Source: Diprion similis (lineage: Eukaryota > Arthropoda > Insecta > Hymenoptera > Diprionidae). From it: a stretch of DNA of 64,000 nt. Under the pieces are notes generated by a model that saw only the letters and a list, made by a program, of their open reading frames with translations, searched no databases and was not told the origin of the DNA. The stretch covers positions 3,410,001-3,474,000 of the forward strand of contig NC_060115.1 of the NCBI RefSeq assembly GCF_021155765.1. The letters are read 5' to 3'. Both the position numbers and the translations under genes were made by a program. The number at the start of each line of letters is the position of its first letter. Positions within the stretch are counted from its first letter, which is position 1. Positions 42,211 to 53,438 of the stretch are shown here, in pieces.

Positions 42211-42989
42211 CTCGTCTAAAGTCCGCATAAATCTTGCAGCATGGAAGAAACACAAGGATGATTAGGTATACGTCCGATTAAAAAAGAATCAGCAGATCGA
42301 TTTCCATCCAAGTAGTTTATAGCGGGCACCTACATCCAACAGCATCATTAAGTTAATTAAAGTCATCCCAAAGTATTGACCTATCGATATATACCTACAC
42401 GTCCATCACGTGTGAGAATAGGATCAGTTATAGAATAGGAGCGTTCTCAATAATGCTGGAGATGACATTCTGGTAAATTGTATACCTTGGGTCCAGGTCG
42501 GACCTGCACCACCATTGCCACCTTATTACCTCTGGGGATGCTTTCATTCCAATCAGCGGCACTTTGGGGAACTCCTACGGAGACCGCATATCGACTCCGA
42601 AAACCGTTTTACATTCATCGACGCACCACCAACCACCGAGACACTGTACTACCTTCTCTCATTCATTCCCTATCCCTCGTATTTTCTCACAGAAAAACAG
42701 TGATACAGAGGAGAGAACGACACTGACGCAAATCCCGCATCGGCCTCGGGAAATCTCGGGCGAGAAGACACGAGCGCGCGCAACTCCAGGCCGCGCCGAG
42801 CGTCAGCATCCCTACAGCCCCGCTGCATCTATACACGGGGTGCGGGTCATACCTACATGTAGATATATGTATATACCATACCTACATTTATTTCATACCG
42901 ATACGAGCCTATACCCGTATAGGAACCCCTAATTATAAGCAAGTCAGGGTGGAAACCCATGGAAAAGTATCAGTTTCGGTGAGAACTGA

Positions 42990-42993
<4 letters not shown>

Positions 42994-43020
<27 letters not shown>
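42994..43020. repeat. Poly(T) run of 27
   Basis: Twenty-seven consecutive T residues in the Lcch3-Grd intergenic region. This could be the reverse-strand A-tail of a decayed retroelement or simple slippage; no element body was recognised. Confidence 0.9.
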
Positions 43021-43461
43021 CAATTTTTACTTTCAATGACTATATGTTTTTGAGACAACAGTATTTAAATAACAGGTTTTTAGGAAGATGTCGATCTGTC
43101 TGTCCCGGTAAAGTCTCGCGATGATTTTGTAAACGGATTGATGAAAAAATATAGGATTTAATTCAAATGATGGATATGAAAAATTGAATTCATTTTTAAG
43201 GCGATAAGTACCGTAAAAATACTCTTATTATGGCTTGTTTTCAATAATTTTGATTGGGTTCATTTGACCCTACATCAGTGGAATTTTTTTTTTTTTTATT
43301 TTTTTACCTCATTTTGGCGAATGAAGTTAATTACGGTATGTCATATATGTGTGTGTGTTCGAAAAATTAGATATCTAATACAAAATTACTTGGGGATTAT
43401 ACCATTTCCTCATATTTTTTCTGAGCTTGGTTATTCAGGTCCGCTTTCGCCTATGAAGCTA

Positions 43462-43487
43462 TTTTTTTTTTTTTTTTTTTTTTTTTT
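43462..43487. repeat. Poly(T) run of 26
   Basis: A second uninterrupted T run, 441 bp after the end of the first. A shorter interrupted run lies near 43,283-43,306. Confidence 0.9.
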
Positions 43488-45639
43488 GATACACTATTTA
43501 CAGTTTGGTGACAAAGAATTTCCTGAAAAAATTGAAAAGCACTCCGTAGGTACCTCAAAAGCTCTGAATATCTGTTACAAAAAATATCTACAAAGTTTCT
43601 GAGCTTGCGCGTGGAGACAACTCGACGGAGGGTACAGAAAGTAACTTGGCTCGCGAGTAATACAGCGGGAACAGACAGAAAGTTTAGCTGTTCCTAGAGC
43701 CACGAATTTCTCCAAGTATACATGTGATAATCAGTTCATGCTTTGGCGCGAAATTTTACTTTATCGTAACATATTTAAATATACTCAACTCCTCGGGCGT
43801 TCGGATGGTTTTAACGTGGTTTTGCGAAGCTTCAGCTTATTCCTCGAATTTAAACGAGTTGCGTGTACTTAATTAGATGGACACGTAGAATAGACGCAGT
43901 GAAAGTGATTTGATACATTCATAATGAACACGGTCGTAAGAATCTGGCGTGGAAATATTTTGACGAAACTTATTTTGTGAGTTGTTTTTATATTCGATGT
44001 TATTTTCCCAAGTACTTGTCGTATCGTGGTTGTTGATGTTGTTGTTCTCACTATTATTCCAGTAATAATTGTCATGATGTCTTAGCAGTTTATTCCATCG
44101 TATTATGTACGTTGAGGTAGAATTAACGAATGATAACAGCTATCAGGTACGCTACTTTTACATTGAGATTACAAGCTATTTTTGTCGCTGGTTGTTATAA
44201 TTAGAGATGAGAATATAGGTATAGATACTTTATACTTGTTCTTGCATCGAAATCAGCAGATACATGTCTGGATACATAAGATTCTTTCGCTTATTGCTTT
44301 TAGGCCAGCTATCAGACTGTCGTCAAGTCACTTTCTTGCAGGGAATACGTCTATTGTACAATAATATTACTTTTATACCCGATACTCCTTCTTGCATAAA
44401 TCTGACAGCCTATATCCCTTACAGAAAAAATAGTGTCGATGTAGAAATAATAGTTTTAGTCTCTGAATACTTCGTCGGCATTCGGTGTACTGGGAAATGC
44501 TGGTAAATACTATTATATGTATAAACACAAGTTGTAGGCGATTAATAAATATAACGGTATGCATGTGCGCTGTGTGTTAGAATACAAGGATTATAATAAT
44601 TATTGGTGGTGATAATTATTGGCAAAAGATTCGGTGACGCCGTCCAAAGGTAAAATTCACCAGGAGAATCACTTAAAAGCATAATTATGGCAATATCAAG
44701 ATTAGGACTTTAGTCTAAAAGTTGACCCCAGGTATACAGCCGAAAAATGAACGTGACAGACGTGAGGAGTTGGGGCTAAAAAAGAGGCCGAAAGTAGGTC
44801 TTGAAGCATCATGACGTCACTTGAATCGGGATGCTTCTGCTGCTGCTGCCTCAGCGACCGTGAAGTGCGCTTCAACCTGATGTCGGTTGAAACCTAAATT
44901 CATTGGTAAATAGCACATGTATGCTGAGGGGAAAAATGTATTAATAGTTAATTACACCAGATGCTATTTGACCCAAGCAAATACTCATCTTTGAGAAACT
45001 GTTACGAAAAAATTCTTTACTCTGTTTCAAGAAGCATTTATTGGAAATCGCGTCTGTATATGAGAAGAAAAAAAATATCCGCGAAAACGTTAAATTATAT
45101 ATTAGGTTAGACAATTGTGTGAATCTACATGGACAACTGCATGATAGCGACGTGGAATCCTCTTCTTATTATCACGCTTCATTTGGGCTCGATAGTTCCG
45201 AAATGTATGCAAGAGCATGGAAAGGGCACTCAAGTAGCTCTCGATTTTCTGAAAACTGCATGCCTTCGAGATCTGTAACACATAAGTTACAGGTGTGCAC
45301 ACAATACATTTCAAGGATGTATCCCCTATACTACACAGTATTCGGCAACTTCAACGAACATATCGGATCTTTATTCACAATCAGTTCCAATTTCTCCGGT
45401 CTATTATTTTTTAGTTAATAGTAATCCCGGTATATTCTATTTCTCTGATACCTGCAGTTACGAATTTGCGTACTTCATCATCTTCGACGCAATCACGGAC
45501 TATCCGTGTTTCACTAAAACTCCAGAGGATGATTTGTCTCGTTTCTTCTTGTTGCATAGCCGCTGCAGTGTCAATTCCCTAACCACCTGCGGTCCGATCT
45601 TCCAGCAAACATATCATGTATCTCGATTTCTGGTTGTAA

Positions 45640-48600
45640 ATGTTGATTACTACTTGTAAATTTTCCTTGCCTAGACTTCTGGTCTCTTTTTCATCGATTT
45701 GGTGCAGAAACGATCCCACGGGATCCGTGGAACTTGGATCTCTGGACTCACCCAACACCTCCAGTCTATCGGCAATAACATCACTGTCCTACAACGGGAT
45801 GTATTGGCATCCTATGTCCAAGAATAATAATAATGTTATAAAGCAATCCATCGACACAAGGATTGCCATGAAAACTGTTCTACCGGTGGCCGTGAGGGAA
45901 GGCAGATCAGTTGTGAACGACATGGTTTCAAAAAATATAACCATGGTTCTGGAAAACTTGTTGAAAAACTACGAGAACAACCAACTTCCCACCCATGGAA
46001 AAGGTTCAGCAATCAACCATTCCAGTCCGCTGTTCTCGCTTGTGTAGATAAATGTAATTTATAAATTTGGAATAGTTGTAGGAATTACCTTTACTATTTC
46101 CTAGTTTCGATGCTTACCTCATCGTTCTCTTGCTTCCGAAAAACTAGCTTCAGTGGCAAACATATATAATCACTCTGACCGCGGTATTATACAATAGAAC
46201 CGTATGACATAAGCTGGAAGTAAACAAAAACAGTATATAACAGTAATTTTTTCTATAGAAACGATTTTGTAGAATATTATCTATATAAGAACTTTTATTC
46301 TGCCACGTGAACTTCAACCCTATAAAATCTTGTCACAGTTAACTGTCAGTAAGACTGTTTGTCCCTACGACTTTCACATCCTTGGTACCCAGGGGTTTTC
46401 GAAAACGCTGATAACGTGTTGTTGAACTGAGAGTTAAAAAAAATCAAAATAGCTGAAATTGCATCTTCTCCGCATGCTTCCGTTTCCACGTCCAATTTTT
46501 TATTTTTGCCCAGCTCTATACCACGTGCCTGTGATGTGTGAAGTTTAACAAAATTGCAGGTACGCCAACCGTGGTAAAGACTAACATTCTCATCAGAAGT
46601 ATGGGTCCCGTTTCGGAACTTGACATGGTAAATTGCAGGCTGTTCGTTTTAACGAAAGAGAACCAGAAGGAGTGACGTTGGATTTAAATTTCCAGGATTA
46701 CTCGATGGATTGTTATTTTCGACAATACTGGCGCGACTCGCGACTCAGTTTTTTGGGACCAATAAAATCTTTGAGTCTCAGTATCAAAATGTTGGAAAGA
46801 ATTTGGAGACCAGACACTTATTTTTATAATGGAAAACACAGTTACGTTCACACGATAACCGTGCCAAACAAGTTACTACGTATTTCCCAGGATGGTGACA
46901 TTCTCTACTCGATGAGGTTTCGTATTCCACTTCTACCCACTGTTACTTTATCCTCACCGTACGTTTGCTAATCCCGATCAATTTACTTCATTGAACTCAT
47001 TGTGTATCATCCTATCTGACATTTATTTTTCGCACATCCCTGCAGGCTTACGATAAAAGCAAAGTGTCCAATGGAACTGAGAAATTTTCCGATGGATCGA
47101 CAATCCTGCCCTTTGATTTTGGGAAGCTGCAAGTATTTCCATAATGCACACTTGTGTACATTTTTTCCCCTCCTCCTCATCACTAGTACAAAATGATATG
47201 TAAATATTTTTTTTTTCTTTCTAAAAATGCTGCGACGATAAGGGATCATGATTATTGGAAGGCTATAAAACAACCTTTTCAGATGCCTACACATCAAGAC
47301 AGTTGATTTATGAATGGCAGCAGGGTGCCTCGGTAAACTTTGTACCAGGGATGACGCTTTCGCAATTCGACCTAATGGGCTCACCTTACCGTAACTTAAC
47401 CTTCGCCAGAAGTGAAGGTGACTTTTCGGTACTGCAGGTGTCCTTTAATCTGCAACGAAATACCGGTTACTTCCTTATCCAGGTGCGTGTAAATTTCCTG
47501 TTACCGCACGGTAAAACGGGTTATTGATGCCACTATTAGAAAAATTTCGGTATCGGTACCTACATTTTAACGATGAAACCGTAAAACTTACCGTTTTTCA
47601 TTCACACTAGTACCTACCCCAAGAAAATTTGGCTGTCTTTTGCACTACCCAATACATATAGCCTTGACGCTTTAATTGTTTATAATTATAATTAAAGCTG
47701 TAATAACTGAGTGCCTGATTTGCAGGTTTACGTACCGTGCGTGCTGATCGTTGTGCTGAGCTGGGTTTCATTTTGGATTCATCGCGAGGCGACTAGTGAC
47801 CGAGTGGGACTAGGTAAGAAGATTGTGAAATAAAAACTCGAGTACGTCTGTACGATGAATGGCCATTACAGAGTGCGTTGAAAACAAATAAATTTATATG
47901 TTGTCTGTATTTAACGAGGGCTTCCTCCTCGATGAATTATTTCAACCTTTGAACCCGACGGAATGATATTCCATGTGTATCACAATGAATCATGAATATT
48001 CAATCTTCTTATACAAGAACAATAAGTTGGTCTACATTTTTTCGTTCGATTCTTCTGAATTGAGTATATAAATTGTGGCTTACATTGAAGGAATAACAAC
48101 CGTGCTGACTTTGTCGACCATAAGTCTGGATTCACGTACAGACCTGCCAAAGGTCAGGTACGCTACCGCTCTCGACTGGTTCCTACTGATGAGCTTTGGT
48201 TACTGCATTGCAACTCTTTTGGAATTCGCGGGTGTCCATTACTTCACTAAGGTAATATCACCAAAACGTGGCATAAGATTAATAATTATATGACTTGGTG
48301 AGATCCTCCCGCACTGTCGTTCCAAGCGTTGAACAAATGGAACAAATGAGTTGCAAATCGAGAAGGTCATCACTTGCACACAGTGCATTAGCCTACAGCA
48401 GCGTGGGTACCATTGGCACACGGTCCGTATCCTACATTTAAAAAAAACTATGTATTTCCAGCCTTGTCACAAATCGTGTTTGGGTGCCGAATATCTTTTA
48501 GCCACAATACATCAGAAGCCTAATTTTTTCTAGCATTGAATGTATGCTGGTGTGCCGTAATTCCTGTGCTCCATAAGCTTTTATTATTTATTTGATTATC

Positions 48601-50250
48601 CTGTATCAAAATGCCGTTTGCCGTAATGCATATGGATTACAGAACCCTGCGTTGAAAATTCTCTGCGCCATTGATCTGCGTGTTATTGCGCTGCGTGATA
48701 TAATTCAAATACATACACATCATGTTACCCGTGTGCCACTGAAACATATTCCAGCAAGCTATGTCAGACATATTGTGCGGTCATTTTGATTAGGTACATA
48801 TAAATAATGATTCAGTTCATACTTTCCACAGTTTATCGTATACAAAAATGGGTGAGAATTGTTCAGTATTATTGTACGCAAGCATTAGCAATTGGTCACG
48901 AGATTTGTAACAAAAATCATGAATTTTCACAAAAAATGGAAAATATTAAAGCTTTATGTATTATTGATTGTGGAACGTGCGTGCATAATGTGACAAAACA
49001 TTGTCCGCATATTTGTGAAAGATAAAATTTCTCGAAAATGTATTAATGAAATCACGTGTTTGGAATGAACCGATAACACAAATATGCTTTTGACAGGGTA
49101 GAGACTGGTGTTATTTATTTAGCGTTGATTATTATAAGAGAACTTATATGCTGATTGACGCGGTGATGACTCGGTACCGCCTGTGCTATTAGCTCACTTT
49201 ATAAATGGTTCCTTACGACATGGCATTATGTATAGACATTTAAAATAGACATGATATGATTTCATCCCCGTTGCAGGTCGGGAGCGGTGAATTCTCTATT
49301 GATGAAGAGGATGATTGGGATGACGATTTCGCTTCGGTACCTCGTAGCTTGCGGATGAATCACAGACTGACATCCAAAAGGCGCGGTTTCCCGATTTCTT
49401 CAATATCTAATGTAGGTACACAGGTCAACAAATTTTATGCCACCAGTATTCCTAGAACGAATAAACGGATTGAGATGATTTGGCCCCAATCGATTAAGGT
49501 TCTTTTAAACCAAGAACTTTTAGATTTTTCATCTGATCGGTTCCATAGTTCTCAAGTTTATCAAATCACGTGTGCCTTTCACAGTACAGTGCTGTGCCAC
49601 TGTTTACTGACTACTTGTTATTGCTTTTGTAATATTGTGGAAATGTATTAGACTAAATTGAAACAGGGTTCAATCGATCTTTGTTTCACAGGGCACGATA
49701 GGCTCTACAACCAGCTTGAGTATCGGCTCACCCCAAGATGCTTCAAACGTGACGTCAATGGAAAGGCAGACGCAGACGGAGCGTATGTTGCCAAAATGGA
49801 GACAATTTCTATACTGTTTGGCTGGTGACGATGACTTCAGGTTAGTTTTTAGTTCCGGAAATGATTAAATTGATCCTCCATCATCCAAATATGTATATCC
49901 TTATACCACAGGAGCCATAAGGTATTCCACGTTCTTTCGACCTGGTTAAAATCATGACCCTCTCAGACCCGCTATCCGTTTAAACAATTATACGAAGAAG
50001 AAGAATAATTGTTGAAAATTCTTTACCCGACAGGAAGCAAAGACAACGAGAGGCTGCAGCCGGGATCTGCGACCGACTCGGGCAGTCCGTCAAGAGACAC
50101 GTGAACAGTGTATCGTACATTGACAGAGCAGCTAGAATCTGTTTCCCTGCTTCGTTCTGCCTCCTCAACATATGCTACTGGATGCTATACGTCACCTGGC
50201 AGGACGAGTTTAAATGGCAGGATCCACCGATCGCTTTTTTTTCTCACTGA
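45640..50250 (+). CDS. Grd: GABA/glycine-like receptor subunit GRD (Cys-loop channel)
   Basis: Plasma-membrane Cys-loop subunit orthologous to Drosophila GRD. Ten coding exons: 45640-46003, 46560-46627, 46696-46916, 47046-47128, 47283-47482, 47726-47813, 48091-48251, 49277-49411, 49692-49840, 50034-50250. These total 1,686 bp, 561 residues plus TGA, with all phases closing. ATG 45,640 gives a plausible signal peptide ([19 protein letters not shown]), but the extreme N-terminus is the least certain part. Diagnostic motifs are [43 protein letters not shown], the Cys-loop C225-C239, [17 protein letters not shown] at TM2 (residues 336-342) and [18 protein letters not shown]. An acidic cytoplasmic patch ([10 protein letters not shown]) and TM4 ([13 protein letters not shown]) follow. 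The donor of exon 4 is GC, and intron 2 is only 68 bp. Grd diverges from Lcch3 and is followed co-directionally by Ac13E. Confidence 0.96.
47129..47130 (+). other. Grd: Non-canonical GC splice donor of Grd exon 4
   Basis: The exon ends GGAAGCT and the intron starts GCAAGT. Joining here to the acceptor at 47,282 gives Ser-Tyr-Ala-Tyr in the expected place after the Cys-loop and keeps frame. The next GT (GCAA|GTATTT) would shift frame. GC donors with an otherwise strong AAGT context are a known minor class. Confidence 0.88.
48252..49276 (+). other. Grd intron 7
   Basis: Intron of 1,025 bp between the exon encoding TM2-TM3 and the cytoplasmic loop. AT-rich, with no nested gene seen. Confidence 0.85.
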
Positions 50251-51396
50251 TTCCGAGACCTCGCATGCAGGATATTTCTGCAATATCCGTATTGTCTTAA
50301 TCTTCGCATTCCTCGTGATGATTGAAATCACCATTACGAATAATCCACAAGCCATAAGCATGGTGTAGACTTGCTGCTAATTATTCCTCGTTCCGAGTAG
50401 AATTGCAATTTGAAAAAGTGTACAGGGTAAATTGAATCTCCAATTATGTGTATTATTGTTCAATCGTTTGCTGATTGGCTCACAATCAGTGTGCACGTTT
50501 ACTCCCCGCCCACCTGTTAATTAATTAATTGGCCGAGATCCGCCTAGCGATTGATTGTCGATTGTGTGTCAACACTGCTGCATTTGCACTCGTCCCAGGA
50601 TTTATTTTCAACTGAGATCTGAAAGCTCATATTCGCAACAGTTTTTTTATCTCAGCCTATATCCCACAAAGCACTGAATATTTCAGAAATGTTGCAAAAA
50701 CTTTTTATTTTACATATTTCATTTCAAAATGTTTCGAAAAACTTTTGGATCTGCACGGGATGCGCTTATCCATTTTCAAGCCGTTGGCTCGTTGGTAAAA
50801 AAACTACTAAACGTTGTTAAAATATTCAATGACTTTTTCACGCTGTAGTACTCAACTATCCGCACTATTGCAATATAATTCTATTCTATCTTGTGCAATT
50901 ACCCATGCATGATTTGAGACTTGACCTTATTGAAAGAAATCAGTGTGTAATTTAGTACATGATTTATCTTGTGAATTCGATAAAATATACAAGAAATCAC
51001 GTAATGAATTACAAAAGCTTGAATCATTAGATATACTGGATCAAAAATCATATAGTCAAATGTCTAGTTAACTACAGTTAAGTACATGATTTTTGATCTT
51101 TGTAATTAACAATGTACAAGTTTTTTTTCTCTTATCAATATAGTCAACTACATGATTGTTGACCTAGTCTGTCTGATGATTCGTGTTTTTTGTCATTTAA
51201 ATAATGTGATTAATTGTATATTTTATCGAGTTAACAGTACAAATCGGGTTGTAAATATGAATCGTTACAGTGACGTTATTGACTTCATCTTCGTTAAATA
51301 TTACTATAATTCCGTTCAACTTAATCTACTCAATTGATCGACTGGGCCTAGTGGAATAATCATATACATATGTAATTAAATTGTGTGCATAATGGT

Positions 51397-51402
51397 AATA
51401 AA
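51397..51402 (+). terminator. Possible Grd polyadenylation signal AATAAA
   Basis: AATAAA hexamer about 1.15 kb after the Grd stop codon, on the sense strand. Position only; cleavage was not verified. Confidence 0.35.
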
Positions 51403-52972
51403 GAAAATAACATAACGTAATATGTGCAAATCATTGGTGCAATCTTTCACCCTCCTGATATCGCTATAGAATCCCATATGCTCTGATTATTTACTAAATC
51501 GGACTATCCAAGAAGCCGACTATACTGAGTTTTCGAAGCGAGTGGCAAAAACACAGGACCGATGTAAAACGTGGATAGAACATGAACGAATGGACCGATA
51601 TTCAAAAACCTTTTTTGCCCGAAATCAAAAGAGTAAACCTTTCGTTTTGCGATTGAAAATCCGAAAGATCTTTATTGTCTGTTGAGATATACGCTCTTGG
51701 AAAACAGATTCAGCAAAAGTCGCTGGCAAGATGAAAAGAATTAATATTAAAGAATGTTCAACTTAATTTCTATCTTAAATTCAAACTTGATCAAGACTGA
51801 TTTATTTTGGTTCAATTATTGTCCAAAAATTTTACAAATATTTGTGTTTTACTCTTGTGCTTTTTGTTTTTCATACTTCGAAATTTCCTATTAATTCATA
51901 AGACCAATGCGATTAAAAAAATTAAAGCAAGTGTTCACCATCTGCGAGAACTCTCCTTCGCGAGGATAAAATGGCTCGTCCGCAAAACAGTAAGAACAAC
52001 CAACACGCTGATGTGTCTTTAACTTCCTTAGATCACTGAATAATTCTTCATCACATCTGATGAAAGATTAAAAAAGTCAGCCTCAGCGTCGTCTCGAGAA
52101 ATACCGAAAATGTCCGTTTTATCTGTCAGGTGAATTTTTATTGGCTGGTGATAAATTTAAAACAGGATCAGTTCTTCTAAATGATGCTTATCAATTTTGG
52201 TAATGTTCTCGACATCATTTACAGCCGACTTTTTTGATATCGGACTTTCTTTAATGCCGAATATGTACAAAAATTTCCAAATTATCAGGCTTGATTAAGG
52301 CATGAATTTCTGGTCTAATTTAAACTACATTATAGATCAAAGATTTCTCTGGACAATATCCTTTTCGGAAAAGCCTCAATAAAATCACATAAATTTGAAT
52401 CGTTCGAATTAAAGATTCGGGGCCGTTGAAATTCCACTTAATTAACAACAGTGATTGCATTAAGAATTTATCGAAATCGCGTGAGGCGTAAGAATAAAAA
52501 CACTGGGTAATCGTGCAGCCTTAAACTTATCTGCGGCGATCTTTATATTTGCTCACGGCCTTCCAACATTTTTGAATGACGCATTTCCTTGTGCAAACTG
52601 ATCTGGGCGGTGTCATGGCAGCGTACTTACATGACTTACATGACTTACCGCCACCGCCACTCCACCTTATTCGCCTGCTTCGCCTGGCGCCAGGTCGCGA
52701 GTTAATAAAATATGGCCGCCCGCTAGTGGGATGGGTCGCATGAAGGCGATTGTATTTTAATAATTTCTTACCTCCGTAGTTTCAAGGTGAATATACTTAA
52801 CCGCGTGTTAGTCACAAGTCATCGCCCTGCCATATCACTTCGAGAGTGAATAAGAACTCTGAACGACGAGGTTAGAAATGTCGCAGATTGACGCTCGTTG
52901 ATATCCGCAGTCTTCAAATATCCGAACATGATCCGTCAAAGTTAACGTCAAGTCCGACTTCGAGTCGTCCAA

Positions 52973-53426
52973 GTAAGTACGGGGCTCAACACGTTATCCG
53001 GTTTTTCGATCGATTGCAATTCCCGTACCGGTGGGATTTCCCAGCAACGATAGAGTCGAAAAACTATGCATGTCGAGCTACCTGCGATCATTCTTGTTTG
53101 CTCGCTCTCCCACACTCACCCACACCCACATGCGGATCTCCTTCAATTATACCTATTCACGTCTGTTATTTCCGTCGCTACTTATCTATCCTCTCCTCGT
53201 CTCTCCGTTTGCTTGACGATTTCAATGTTGAAAAACAAGTTCGCACTCACACGATCCAACCTAATCTAACCTAACCTAACCATGATTCGAAGACGTTGCG
53301 GTGAGCCATCGCAACTTGCTAACTACTCTGCATCCCTAAATCGCGTACTTTTTAATCCATAGCGCTGGCCTTGCCACGCAACAATGCGATGCCTTTTTTC
53401 CGACCGGTTGTAAGTGTTGGCATCAG
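52973..53426 (+). other. Ac13E: Probable 5' untranslated intron of Ac13E
   Basis: A strong donor (CCAA|GTAAGTAC) at 52,973 is followed by an acceptor (GGCATCAG|CCGG) ending at 53,426, only 12 bp before the Ac13E start codon. This spacing suggests a leader exon ending at 52,972 spliced to the first coding exon. Inferred from splice-site strings only. Confidence 0.45.
53257..53282. repeat. Short telomere-type CCTAA tract
   Basis: About four CCTAA-type units (one imperfect) within 26 bp, the complement of the insect telomere repeat TTAGG. Far too short to be a telomere. It lies inside the probable leader intron of Ac13E. Confidence 0.75.
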
Positions 53427-53438
53427 CCGGTACTCGAC

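Larger units (their letters stand above)
42211..45639. promoter_or_regulatory. Shared intergenic region between divergent Lcch3 and Grd
   Basis: The 3.43 kb between the Lcch3 and Grd start codons must hold both 5' regions. A CpG-rich patch at about 42,735-42,840 (CGGGCGAGAAG, GAGCGCGCGC) lies 0.5 kb upstream of the Lcch3 ATG and is the best promoter candidate on composition. Two long T runs (42,994-43,020 and 43,462-43,487) bracket about 0.5 kb of AT-rich sequence. A CTGCTGCTGCTG patch lies near 44,837. No TATA box or initiator was confidently placed, and 5' untranslated exons could be present. Confidence 0.5.
50251..53438. other. Intergenic, Grd to Ac13E
   Basis: Contains the Grd 3' untranslated region and the Ac13E 5' region. 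Mostly AT-rich. The motif TACATGATT recurs near 50,958, 51,084 and 51,149, and a duplicated ACTTACATG lies near 52,626-52,650. No coding exon was recognised. Confidence 0.6.

Noticed and set aside
42478-42932. Open frames in three phases upstream of Lcch3
   Set aside because: They overlap in a GC- and pyrimidine-rich patch, show no recognisable domain and fit a promoter or leader region better.
43264-43602. 112-residue open frame between Lcch3 and Grd
   Set aside because: Phenylalanine runs come from the poly(T) tracts. Low-complexity sequence, no domain.
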